In this document: in pieces, positions 1 through 6,146 of the stretch
How the letters are laid out: each line of letters opens with the position of its first letter
Numbering within the stretch: the first letter of the stretch is position 1
Assembly (NCBI GenBank): GCA_009691925.1
Contig: SIAG01000194.1
Coordinates: forward strand, 1 to 7,578
Reading direction: 5' to 3'
DNA length: 7,578 nucleotides
From: Planctomycetaceae bacterium
GTDB lineage: Bacteria; Planctomycetota; Planctomycetia; Pirellulales; UBA1268
Translations under genes and position numbers: made by a program
The notes under the pieces: generated by a model
The model's database searches: none
What the model was told of the DNA's origin: nothing
Seen by the model: the letters and a program-made list of their open reading frames with translations, nothing else

Positions 1-513
<513 letters not shown>

Positions 514-666
514 CTCGTATCGAGTGCTTTCGGAAGGATGGGACCAGGATAACTGGTCCGACCCCGGAATATGCCAATTTACCACGACCAACAATATTGC
601 CCTGGGGCGTGACGCCCAGCCCCTCCGTGTGGAAGGGTTCCGGTTCGCGGCCCAGGGCTCCTGAAA
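514..666 (+). other. 23S-5S internal transcribed spacer with processing hairpins
   Basis: This is a spacer of about 153 nt between 23S and 5S rRNA, with no tRNA gene. It holds short inverted repeats: ACTCG-TAT-CGAGT at 513-525, GGACCAG-GATAA-CTGGTCC at 541-559 (perfect 7-bp stem), and a GGGCGT/ACGCCC-type dyad near 605-617. Such stems in pre-rRNA spacers usually help RNase processing; that role is inferred here. The open reading frames that cross it are judged spurious. Confidence 0.7.
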
Positions 667-777
667 TATCCGGTGACCATATCTGGAAGGTCACACCCGT
701 TCCCATCCCGAACACGGTAGTTAAGCTTCCAGAGCCGATGGTAGTGCCAAAAGCGCGAGAGTAGGTATCGCCGGATT
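667..777 (+). rRNA. rrf: 5S ribosomal RNA
   Basis: 5S rRNA of about 110 nt. The ends are set by helix I, in which 668-676 pairs with 768-776 (one G-U pair). Internal hallmarks are CCCATCCCGAACACGG at 702-717, AGTTAAGC at 719-726 and GCCGATGGTAGTG at 734-746. GCGAGAGTAGG at 755-765 corresponds to the loop E / helix IV side. It is the last gene of the rRNA operon, and an intrinsic terminator follows within 10 nt. The exact mature ends may differ by one or two bases. Confidence 0.95.
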
Positions 778-785
778 TTTATATG

Positions 786-826
786 CCGACCCCCGTGAGT
801 GATCCTCGCGGGGGTCGGTTTTTTTT
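786..826 (+). terminator. Intrinsic terminator of the rRNA operon
   Basis: A GC-rich stem pairs 786-799 with 805-818 (14 bp, one G-T pair at 796/808). The loop is the 5-nt TGATC, and eight T follow at 819-826. It lies directly behind 5S rRNA. The reverse direction has no U-tract after the stem, so it should not stop the convergent maf transcript. The next 83 nt (827-909) hold nothing I can name. Confidence 0.92.
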
Positions 827-909
827 ATGCGCTTCGGCGGCACCGCGACGTTTTCTTTTCGGCTTCGGGACGGTTGATCCACGCAGGGGCCGGCGGCCGT
901 GGCTCGGGC

Positions 910-1515
910 TCATTCTGTGGCAAGCCCCTGGGATTCGACGATCATCCGGTCGATCAGTTCCAACGGTAGTCCGACGACGTTTGACGGGCTGCCCGCGATC
1001 AGCCGGAGGGGCAAGCGTTCGTCCTGAAATCCGCACGCCCCCGCTTTGCCACGCCATAATCCACTGTCAAGGTACCACTCAAGGAAGCCGTTATCGAGCG
1101 GGCCCATCTCGAGTTGGCTCTCGTCGGTGGCCAAGAACGGGGGGCATTCGGGGTGTTGCCACAGGCAGACCCCCGTGACAACACGATGCCTTCTGCCCGA
1201 CAGGGATTCGAGCATGCGGCGAGCTTCGCTCCGATCTGCGGCTTGACCCAGCTCCCTGCCATCGACCTCGCTGAGCGTGTCGCAGGCGAGAATCAGCCCC
1301 CGCACCCCAGTGGCCACGACCGCCTCTGCTTTTGCCCGGGCGAGCCGGAGAACGTAGGCTTCCAGGGATTCGCCTGGTTGGCGGAGTGGTGCAGTCGCTT
1401 CAGCCTCGTCCGGCGGCGAGACGGCCTCGATGTCCCAGCCGGCCGCGCTGGCCAGTTGCCGACGACGGGGCGATCGACTTGCGAGAATAATCCGCGGACG
1501 GGGTGGTGATCCCAT
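910..1515 (-). CDS. maf: Maf family nucleoside triphosphate pyrophosphatase
   Basis: The 201-aa protein has the usual Maf length. The family cleaves non-canonical or selected NTPs (dTTP/UTP in YhdE types, m7GTP in YceF types) to the monophosphate and pyrophosphate in the cytoplasm. Visible motifs are ILASRSPRRRQL (residues 10-21), LARAKAEAV (58-66), LACDTLSEVDG (76-86) with the catalytic-type Asp79, LSGRRHRVVTGV (105-116), YLDSGLWRGKAGACGFQ (148-164) and SNVVGLPL near the C-terminus. One oddity is the segment after Asp79: the usual 'LGKP' reads LGQAAD (89-94), so the conserved Lys is Gln91. The start is fixed because ILASRSPRR must lie near the N-terminus and the only suitable codon is the ATG at 1515. 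That ATG overlaps the ATG of the divergent pseudouridine synthase gene. It is convergent with the rRNA operon. Substrate class cannot be assigned from sequence alone. Confidence 0.93.
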   Translation of the reverse strand: MGSPPRPRIILASRSPRRRQLASAAGWDIEAVSPPDEAEATAPLRQPGESLEAYVLRLARAKAEAVVATGVRGLILACDTLSEVDGRELGQAADRSEARRMLESLSGRRHRVVTGVCLWQHPECPPFLATDESQLEMGPLDNGFLEWYLDSGLWRGKAGACGFQDERLPLRLIAGSPSNVVGLPLELIDRMIVESQGLATE

Positions 1516-1516
1516 G
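1501..1516 (+). promoter_or_regulatory. Ribosome binding site and overlapping divergent start codons
   Basis: GGGTGGTG at 1501-1508 is a plausible Shine-Dalgarno element for the plus-strand ATG at 1514-1516. The same CATG (1513-1516) supplies the minus-strand ATG of maf (1515-1513). The two coding regions therefore share bases 1514-1515 and have no intergenic DNA. Each promoter must lie inside the other gene. AATAAT at 1486-1491, within the maf Ile-Ile codons, is the only AT-rich -10-like hexamer just upstream for the plus gene. I see no matching -35. Confidence 0.5.
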
Positions 1517-2239
1517 TCGAGTGTTTCCCGTGGCCTGGTGATCCTTCACGAGGATGACCACCTTCTCGTTTGCGTCAAGCCGGCTGGAATTCCAACGGCT
1601 AATGCCCCGCGTGGGGAAACGAGCCTCTATACGCTGGCCCGCGGAACAAGGCCGTTTATCGGCGTTGTCAGCCGAATCGATGCTCCGGTGTCCGGGGTCA
1701 TCGTTTTTGGAAAAACGAGCGCTGCTGCCGCCGATCTCGCCGAGCAGTTCCGCAGTCGCACGGTCGTCAAGGAGTATGTCGCGATCACCGAGGGGAGGTT
1801 TCCGGCCCCCCTGGAGCAGTGGCGGGAATGGCGCGATTTCCTCCCTGCCGATCCGCGGGTGCTCGGGTTCGGGGCGGCGGTCCGGGGGGGGGCAGGGCCC
1901 GTTGGCCGGGGCGACGACGAGAGCGACCCGGAGGATCAGCCGGGGAGGGAAGCGGTTGCCAGAGCGCGGGTCGTGCGGCGCAGCGGTGAGGTTTCGCTCG
2001 TGGAACTTGAGCCCTCCACGGGGCGGAAGCACCAGCTCCGCCTCCAACTCGCCCTCCGCCGCTGCCCCATCGTCGGCGACCGGCGGTACGGAGCCCGGTT
2101 GCCGTTTCCGCTCGGTATTGCCCTCCACGCCCGAAAGCTGACAATCGACCACCCGTCTAGAGGGGAGCGGCTGTTCCTGGCAGCTCCGCTCCCGCTGGGC
2201 TGGTCAGACCGATTCCCCGCACTGTTCGCCGGAGGGTAG
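1514..2239 (+). CDS. RluA family pseudouridine synthase
   Basis: The 241-aa protein isomerises specific uridines in structured RNA (rRNA or tRNA) to pseudouridine. The opening ILHEDDHLLVCVKPAGIPT (10-28) is the classic RluA start. The catalytic motif is SRIDAPVSGVIVFGK (53-67), with Asp56 as nucleophile-type residue in place of the common HRLDxxTSG. KEYVA (86-90) supplies the active-site Tyr88. TGRKHQLR (169-176) and GDRRYGA (188-194) complete the fold. No S4 domain precedes it, as in the short RluA types. Residues about 120-147 are a Gly/Asp/Glu-rich insert that looks flexible. The start at 1514 is preferred over the in-frame ATG at 1430 because the latter would add 28 residues without homologous character and overlap maf by 86 bp. 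A GTG at 1538 is possible. The kinase gene follows after 10 nt. The target uridine cannot be predicted. Confidence 0.92.
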   Translation: MSSVSRGLVILHEDDHLLVCVKPAGIPTANAPRGETSLYTLARGTRPFIGVVSRIDAPVSGVIVFGKTSAAAADLAEQFRSRTVVKEYVAITEGRFPAPLEQWREWRDFLPADPRVLGFGAAVRGGAGPVGRGDDESDPEDQPGREAVARARVVRRSGEVSLVELEPSTGRKHQLRLQLALRRCPIVGDRRYGARLPFPLGIALHARKLTIDHPSRGERLFLAAPLPLGWSDRFPALFAGG

Positions 2240-2240
2240 G
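2231..2240 (+). promoter_or_regulatory. Ribosome binding site of the kinase, overlapping the upstream stop codon
   Basis: GGAGGGTAGG spans the TAG stop (2237-2239) of the pseudouridine synthase. GGAGG (2231-2235) lies 14 nt before the ATG at 2250, and the AGG at 2238-2240 lies 9 nt before it. This layout supports co-transcription and possibly coupled translation. No separate promoter or terminator fits in the 10-nt gap. Confidence 0.6.
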
Positions 2241-2249
2241 TTTACGTCC

Positions 2250-3878
2250 ATGGGCGTCACTGATGGGGACGGGCGGGACGATCCGGAGGCCGGTGATCTG
2301 CCGGTCTTGGGACCTCCTGCGCGCTTTCGGACCACGGCGCTGGCCAGTTCGCTCGTCGACGCGACGGCCATCGACTCCGCCGAGGAGATCGTCCGGTCGA
2401 CGCTCGGCGAAGGGGCGCCGTCGTCACGCTGGGATCAGGCCGTGGCCGACGTGCTCGTGGAACGGGGAACGCTGACTCGCTTCCAGGCGACGCAAATGCT
2501 CGCCGGCCGGAGGAAGCTGACCCTCGGCCAATACCGGATCCTCGATGTGCTTGGGCAGGGAGGGATGGGGCAGGTGTTCCGGGCAGAGCACGCGATGATG
2601 GGGCGAGAGGTGGCCGTCAAGGTCCTGCCAAGGGCGAAGTCGACGCCCGACACCGAGGCGGCGTTCCAACGCGAGATCCGCATGCTCGGCCGGCTCGATC
2701 ATCCCAACCTCGTCCGCGCGCTCGATGCCGGGCACGACGGCAAGGTTTTTTACCTCGTCACCGAGCTCGTCGAAGGCGTCGATCTGCGGAAGCAGGTGCT
2801 CAAGTACGGAACGCTCGACGAGGTGGCGGCCGCCGCGGTCGTCTCGCAGGTTGCCCGTGGACTGGCCTACGCCCATGTCGAGGGGCTCGTTCACCGAGAC
2901 GTGAAACCGGGGAACATCCTCGTGACGCCGGCTGGACGGGCGAAGCTCCTCGATGTCGGCCTTGCCGGTTCAGTTCTCGAATCGGAGTCGACCCGGCTGG
3001 GGCGCGTGGTCGGCACGATGGACTACATGGCCCCGGAACAGATCCGATCTCCCGACACCGTCGGGCCGGCGGCCGATGTCTACGGACTGGGATGCACGCT
3101 CTACTTCGTCCTCGCCGGACAGGTGCCCTTTCCCGGGGGAACACGCCAGGACAAGGCACGCCGGCAGTTGACTGAGCCCCCCGCGCCGATCCAGAAATTC
3201 GCCCCCGGAGTCAGTGACGCCTTCTGTCGGGTGGTGGAGGCGATGATGGACAAGGATCCCGTGCAGCGGATTGGCACGGCCGATGCGGTGATCGAATGGT
3301 TGCGCCCGTGGACCCCCGATGCCCCGGTGCCGATGGGGCGGAGGGCGCGGACCAAGTCATCGAAGGCAGCCTCGCCGACCGGTTTTCCCGCTGGCCCGGG
3401 ATCGGAGCGGGAGAGTGGAGATCGGGGCGAGACCGCGCTCTCCGGGGGAGGATCGAGCGGGTATCCCTCGGGGATCCAAACACCGCACTCCGGAAATCCC
3501 TCGTCGCGTCGCTCGGCGGGGGGGCGTGGCGACTCGGTGTTCACGTCCTCGGCGGGGGGCGAGGGGCCTTCCGGATGGGAGAGGCCGTCGCCCCCCCCGA
3601 TTCCTCCGCGCGGACTGTCGCCGCTCGATGCGATCCGCGAGTTTCTCTTTGGCGGGCCGGAGAGGGTGAGTGGTCAGGGGCGGCCCGGAAACGTGTTTGT
3701 CCTGGCGGTTTCCGCCGGTTTGGTGGGGGCGGCGGCCGTAACGGCGCTGCGGCTTTTTACGCCCGGGCTGGCCGGCCTGCTCCCGGCGTTTGCGGGGCCC
3801 CTGGTATGTGGCGGCCTCGCGTTCCTCGCCACCCTCGTCATGCTCCTGTCTGGCCGGAGCGGCGGTGAGGAGGAGTGA
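2250..3878 (+). CDS. Membrane-anchored Ser/Thr protein kinase (Hanks/PknB-like)
   Basis: The 542-aa protein transfers phosphate from ATP to Ser/Thr of target proteins at the inner face of the membrane. Residues 60-92 form a short helical module ('RGTLTRFQATQMLAGRRKL') typically found before planctomycete kinase domains. The kinase domain is about 95-352: Gly loop GQGGMGQVF (102-110), VAVK with Lys124, Glu142 of helix C, HRDVKPGN (215-222) with catalytic Asp217, Lys219 and Asn222, DVG instead of DFG (235-237), and APE (261-263). The activation loop carries S241, S245, S247, T248 and T256 as possible phosphosites. A low-complexity Gly/Ser/Pro/Arg linker covers about 360-455. Two hydrophobic segments at about 481-503 and 508-533 would anchor the C-terminus and return it to the cytoplasm. 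No PASTA, TPR or WD sensor domain is present, so the input signal is unknown. All catalytic residues are intact. Confidence 0.96.
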   Translation: MGVTDGDGRDDPEAGDLPVLGPPARFRTTALASSLVDATAIDSAEEIVRSTLGEGAPSSRWDQAVADVLVERGTLTRFQATQMLAGRRKLTLGQYRILDVLGQGGMGQVFRAEHAMMGREVAVKVLPRAKSTPDTEAAFQREIRMLGRLDHPNLVRALDAGHDGKVFYLVTELVEGVDLRKQVLKYGTLDEVAAAAVVSQVARGLAYAHVEGLVHRDVKPGNILVTPAGRAKLLDVGLAGSVLESESTRLGRVVGTMDYMAPEQIRSPDTVGPAADVYGLGCTLYFVLAGQVPFPGGTRQDKARRQLTEPPAPIQKFAPGVSDAFCRVVEAMMDKDPVQRIGTADAVIEWLRPWTPDAPVPMGRRARTKSSKAASPTGFPAGPGSERESGDRGETALSGGGSSGYPSGIQTPHSGNPSSRRSAGGRGDSVFTSSAGGEGPSGWERPSPPPIPPRGLSPLDAIREFLFGGPERVSGQGRPGNVFVLAVSAGLVGAAAVTALRLFTPGLAGLLPAFAGPLVCGGLAFLATLVMLLSGRSGGEEE

Positions 3879-3902
3879 ACGGTGATATTTCGCGCCCGGG
3901 GC

Positions 3903-3931
3903 TACGAATGGGGCAACGGCTGCGGTACAAT
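3903..3931 (+). promoter_or_regulatory. Candidate promoter for tRNA-Phe
   Basis: TACAAT at 3926-3931 is a good -10 hexamer in otherwise GC-rich DNA. It lies 16 nt before the first tRNA base, so transcription would start near 3938. The -35 region at the usual spacing (TACGAA, 3903-3908) is poor. The match rests on the -10 and its position. Confidence 0.5.
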
Positions 3932-3947
3932 CCCGCTCCGATCTGCC

Positions 3948-4020
3948 GGACAGGTAGCTCAGTTGGTAGAGCAATGGACTGAAAATCCATGTGTCGCCGG
4001 TTCGATTCCGGCCCTGTCCA
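3948..4020 (+). tRNA. tRNA-Phe (anticodon GAA)
   Basis: A 73-nt cloverleaf. The acceptor stem is GGACAGG (3948-3954) with CCTGTCC (4013-4019), and the discriminator base is A4020. The D arm is GCTC...GAGC (3957-3972). The anticodon stem pairs 3974-3978 with 3986-3990, and the loop CTGAAAA has the GAA anticodon at 3981-3983. The variable region is 3991-3995, and the T arm pairs GCCGG with CCGGC around TTCGATT. The 3' CCA is not encoded (TTTCG follows), so it must be added enzymatically. There is no intron. No integrase or repeated att-like copy of the tRNA end is seen downstream. Confidence 0.98.
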
Positions 4021-4192
4021 TTTCGTCTAAAATCGCTGCCCCGTAAGGGTTTAGGGTGGCGGCCGGTGGGATCTCTTCCACCCCCTCTGGGACCCCGCTA
4101 TTAGGCGCTTTGTGAGGCGCAGGAAGGGGCCCAGGTAGCCCGGCACGCGTCGCTGCGTTGCAAACAATCGACCCCCGGGATAACGCGCAACC

Positions 4193-4699
4193 ATGCCCGC
4201 ACACGACCCTTCAATCGCGGCGCTGGTCGAGCGGATGGCAGGATCCGATACCGGGGAGCGGGCCGCTGCCGCGGAAGCCCTCTGTCGAGCCGGGGAGGGA
4301 GCAACTTCTGCCGCGACGGCCCTGGTCGCCGCCTGCAGCGATGTCGATGACGGCGTTCGGGAGTGGGCGGCAGCGGCGCTGGAGGAGCTCGGACCTCCGC
4401 CGGTGGACCAGATCGCCGACTTGATCTCGCTGGCGGCCGCGGATCACCCGCTGGTCGCCTATTGGGCCGTCACGCTCCTGGGAAGGGGAGGGGAGGGAGC
4501 CAACTCGGCGGTCCCCGTTCTCGGAGCCTGCCTCGCCCCCGAAAAGGCCATCGAAGTTCGGCAGCGGGCCTGCTGGGCGCTGGGCAGGATCGGCCCGGCG
4601 GCGGCTACCGCCCGGGCAGCGCTGACGGTGGCCGCGGCTGATCCAGACCCGCGATTATCGCGCCTTGCCGGCGAGGTCCTCGCCACTTGCGGCCGTTGA
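4193..4699 (+). CDS. Small HEAT-repeat protein
   Basis: The 168-aa, Ala-rich protein is predicted to be all-helical and cytoplasmic, with no signal peptide or membrane segment. About four HEAT-like units can be read from recurring second-helix motifs: VREWAAAALEELG (55-67), VAYWAVTLLGRGG (88-100), VRQRACWALGRIG (122-134) and RLSRLAGEVLATCG (154-167). A weaker unit is around 8-33. HEAT solenoids act as protein-binding scaffolds; the partner is not deducible and no enzyme motif is present. The ATG at 4193 has only a weak upstream GGGATA (4177-4182). It stands alone: tRNA-Phe ends 172 nt before it, and a 190-nt gap separates it from the nuclease gene. TTGCAA (4158-4163) and GATAAC (4179-4184) could form a weak promoter, which would make the mRNA nearly leaderless. 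Gene reality is supported by the coherent repeats; function is unassigned. Confidence 0.75.
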   Translation: MPAHDPSIAALVERMAGSDTGERAAAAEALCRAGEGATSAATALVAACSDVDDGVREWAAAALEELGPPPVDQIADLISLAAADHPLVAYWAVTLLGRGGEGANSAVPVLGACLAPEKAIEVRQRACWALGRIGPAAATARAALTVAAADPDPRLSRLAGEVLATCGR

Positions 4700-4780
4700 C
4701 CAACCGGCAAGATCGACGCCACGGTCCGGGCCGACCCTGCGGCGCCGGCGAAGACGGCACGACCGTCACCCGTCGGCCGA

Positions 4781-4802
4781 CCGATACCTGTAACAGGGTC
4801 GG
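4781..4802. promoter_or_regulatory. Dyad-symmetric site upstream of the nuclease gene
   Basis: CCTGT-A-ACAGG (4787-4797) is a perfect 11-bp dyad. It is flanked by CCGA (4781-4784) and TCGG (4799-4802), which extend the symmetry with a small offset. It lies about 90 nt before the chosen nuclease start. The one-base centre is too small for an RNA hairpin loop, so a protein operator is the simpler reading. Short dyads also arise by chance in GC-rich DNA. Confidence 0.25.
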
Positions 4803-4889
4803 GTGCCGGGAGAGGGCCTGCAGCCGCGCCACGGATGGCGCGCTGATGGGAGTCCTTTTCACCGTCTCGGGCGGCCCAGGGAGGGCGGG

Positions 4890-5960
4890 GTGGCAGGAAC
4901 CCTGTCGAAGGCCGTGGTGCGGTGGGGCGCAGCCCTGGCAGCGCTCCTGTCGCTCGTCGGCGGGTTGACGCTCCGTGGGTCGGCGTCGACAGCAAGACCG
5001 TCGACGGCGCTCCTGACTGGCCTTTCCGCCCCCTTCGCCCACGCCGCCGACGCCCTGCCCCCGGCGGGGACTGTCGGGGCTCCGCCTGCCGGCGGACCGG
5101 CTCCCGGGCCGTCGACCCTCCCCGCCTCGAGGCCGTGGGACGCCGTCCTCATCGCCTCGTTCAACATCCAGGTGTTCGGCGAATCAAAGATCGCCAAGCC
5201 GCAGGTCGTCGAGATCCTCGCCCGTGTTGTCCGCCAGTTCGACGTCGTTGCCATCCAGGAGGTGCGGGCCAAGTCGGACAGCGTGATTCCGCGCTTCGTT
5301 GATGCCGTCAACGCCGATGGGAGTCGGTACCACTGGATCATCGGCCCCCGCGAGGGACGAACGGTGAGCAAGGAGCAGTACTGCTTCCTTTACGACATGA
5401 ACCGGATCGAGGTCGACGCGGGATCGATCGGCGTCGTCCCCGATCCCGGCGGCAAGCTCCACCGGCCGCCGATGCATGTCCGTTTCCGCACGAGGGTCAT
5501 CCCGGCCTCGAAGGCCTTCACCTTCTGGATGGTCGACATCCACACCGATCCGGACGAAGTGCCGCAGGAGATCGACGCGCTCGTCGATGTCTTTGCCGCG
5601 ATGCGGACAGCCCGGCCCGACGAGGATGACGTCATTCTGCTGGGGGATCTCAATGCCGGCCCTCCGCAGTTCGGCCGGTTCACGAAGACGCCCGGGGTGG
5701 CGTGGGCGGTCGCCGGCGTGACCACGAACACCCATCGGACGAAGACCTACGACAATCTCATTTTTGACCGCAACGCGACGACCGAGTATCTCGGCCGCTG
5801 GGGCGTTGTGGATCTCCAAAGCACCTTCGGCCTTCCCCTCGATCGGGCCCTCGAGGTCTCCGATCACAATCCCGTTTGGGCGGCTTTCTATCCGTGTGAA
5901 TCGAGCGGACCTGCGGCCGCCTCTGCAGGGATCGCCGGCCTCGCCACACCCGTCCGCTGA
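4890..5960 (+). CDS. Exported DNase I-like endonuclease (EEP superfamily)
   Basis: The 356-aa protein starts with GTG at 4890, chosen for AGGGAGGG at 4878-4885 and because a secretion signal follows at once: basic residues at 7 and 11, hydrophobic core about 12-27, possible cleavage near residue 33 or after the AHA at 50-52. An in-frame GTG at 4803 would bury that signal behind 29 residues. A Pro/Ala/Gly linker leads to the catalytic domain (about 84-335). Residues matching the DNase I active site, by alignment from memory with bovine DNase I: FNIQVFGESK (Asn92), IQEVR (Glu124, Arg126), SKEQY (Glu162), DIHTDP (His218), GDLNAG (Asp253, Asn255), YDNL (Asp288), SDHNPV (Asp325, His326). The metal-dependent hydrolytic centre looks complete. 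The expected activity is cleavage of DNA outside the cytoplasm; a phosphoesterase with another substrate cannot be excluded. The structural disulphide cysteines of animal DNase I are absent. Confidence 0.87.
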   Translation: MAGTLSKAVVRWGAALAALLSLVGGLTLRGSASTARPSTALLTGLSAPFAHAADALPPAGTVGAPPAGGPAPGPSTLPASRPWDAVLIASFNIQVFGESKIAKPQVVEILARVVRQFDVVAIQEVRAKSDSVIPRFVDAVNADGSRYHWIIGPREGRTVSKEQYCFLYDMNRIEVDAGSIGVVPDPGGKLHRPPMHVRFRTRVIPASKAFTFWMVDIHTDPDEVPQEIDALVDVFAAMRTARPDEDDVILLGDLNAGPPQFGRFTKTPGVAWAVAGVTTNTHRTKTYDNLIFDRNATTEYLGRWGVVDLQSTFGLPLDRALEVSDHNPVWAAFYPCESSGPAAASAGIAGLATPVR

Positions 5961-5983
5961 ACGGCCCGCGTCGGTGGCGGGAT

Positions 5984-6018
5984 AAAAAAAAGGGGCAGCG
6001 CCCGTCGGGCGCCGCCCC
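5984..6018 (-). terminator. Intrinsic terminator of the HU gene
   Basis: The stem pairs 5992-6003 with 6007-6018, 12 positions with one A-C mismatch and a 3-nt loop (GTC). Read on the minus strand it is followed by eight T (complement of A5984-A5991), which fits termination of HU transcription about 108 nt past its stop codon. On the plus strand only TGATTGTT follows, so it would be a weak terminator for the nuclease gene that ends at 5960. Confidence 0.88.
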
Positions 6019-6062
6019 TGATTGTTCCATCGACCGTGGCCTGCCGCCGGGTTGTCCGACGG

Positions 6063-6146
6063 CCCGGTATCAGCCGGCGACCATCGCCTTCCCGGTATCA
6101 GCCGGCGACCATCGCCTTCCCGGTATCAGCCGGCGACCATCGCCTT
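6063..6146. repeat. Three perfect tandem copies of a 28-bp unit at the HU gene tail
   Basis: The unit begins CCCGGTATCAGCC and ends CATCGCCTT. Copies lie at 6063-6090, 6091-6118 and 6119-6146 and are identical. The last copy overlaps the end of the HU coding region: on the minus strand it encodes the final residues K-A-M-V-A-G, the TGA stop and 7 nt beyond. The two further copies lie in the 3' untranslated region before the terminator. Each copy contains the small hairpin GGCGA-CCA-TCGCC. There are no spacers, so this is not CRISPR. The simplest reading is recent tandem duplication of the gene end. Confidence 0.95.

Noticed and set aside
1400..2152. 250-codon minus-strand frame
   Set aside because: It is antisense to the pseudouridine synthase and overlaps the maf start in another frame; no recognisable domain.
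4020..4192. Integration site (attB) at the 3' end of tRNA-Phe
   Set aside because: No integrase gene and no second copy of the tRNA 3' end is seen in the window.
3959..4204. Minus-strand 81-codon frame ending in DRAGIEPATHGFSVHCSTN
   Set aside because: The recognisable tail is simply the antisense of the tRNA-Phe gene; this peptide is a well-known false protein in databases.
5184..5867. 227-codon minus-strand frame
   Set aside because: It lies fully opposite the nuclease catalytic domain, whose motifs are unmistakable; typical GC-rich antisense shadow without motifs.
5992..6018. Bidirectional terminator also serving the nuclease gene
   Set aside because: The plus-strand side lacks a run of T after the stem, so only the minus-strand role is claimed.
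6063..6146. CRISPR-like array of 28-bp repeats
   Set aside because: The three copies are directly adjacent with no spacers, and one overlaps the HU stop codon; no cas gene is present.
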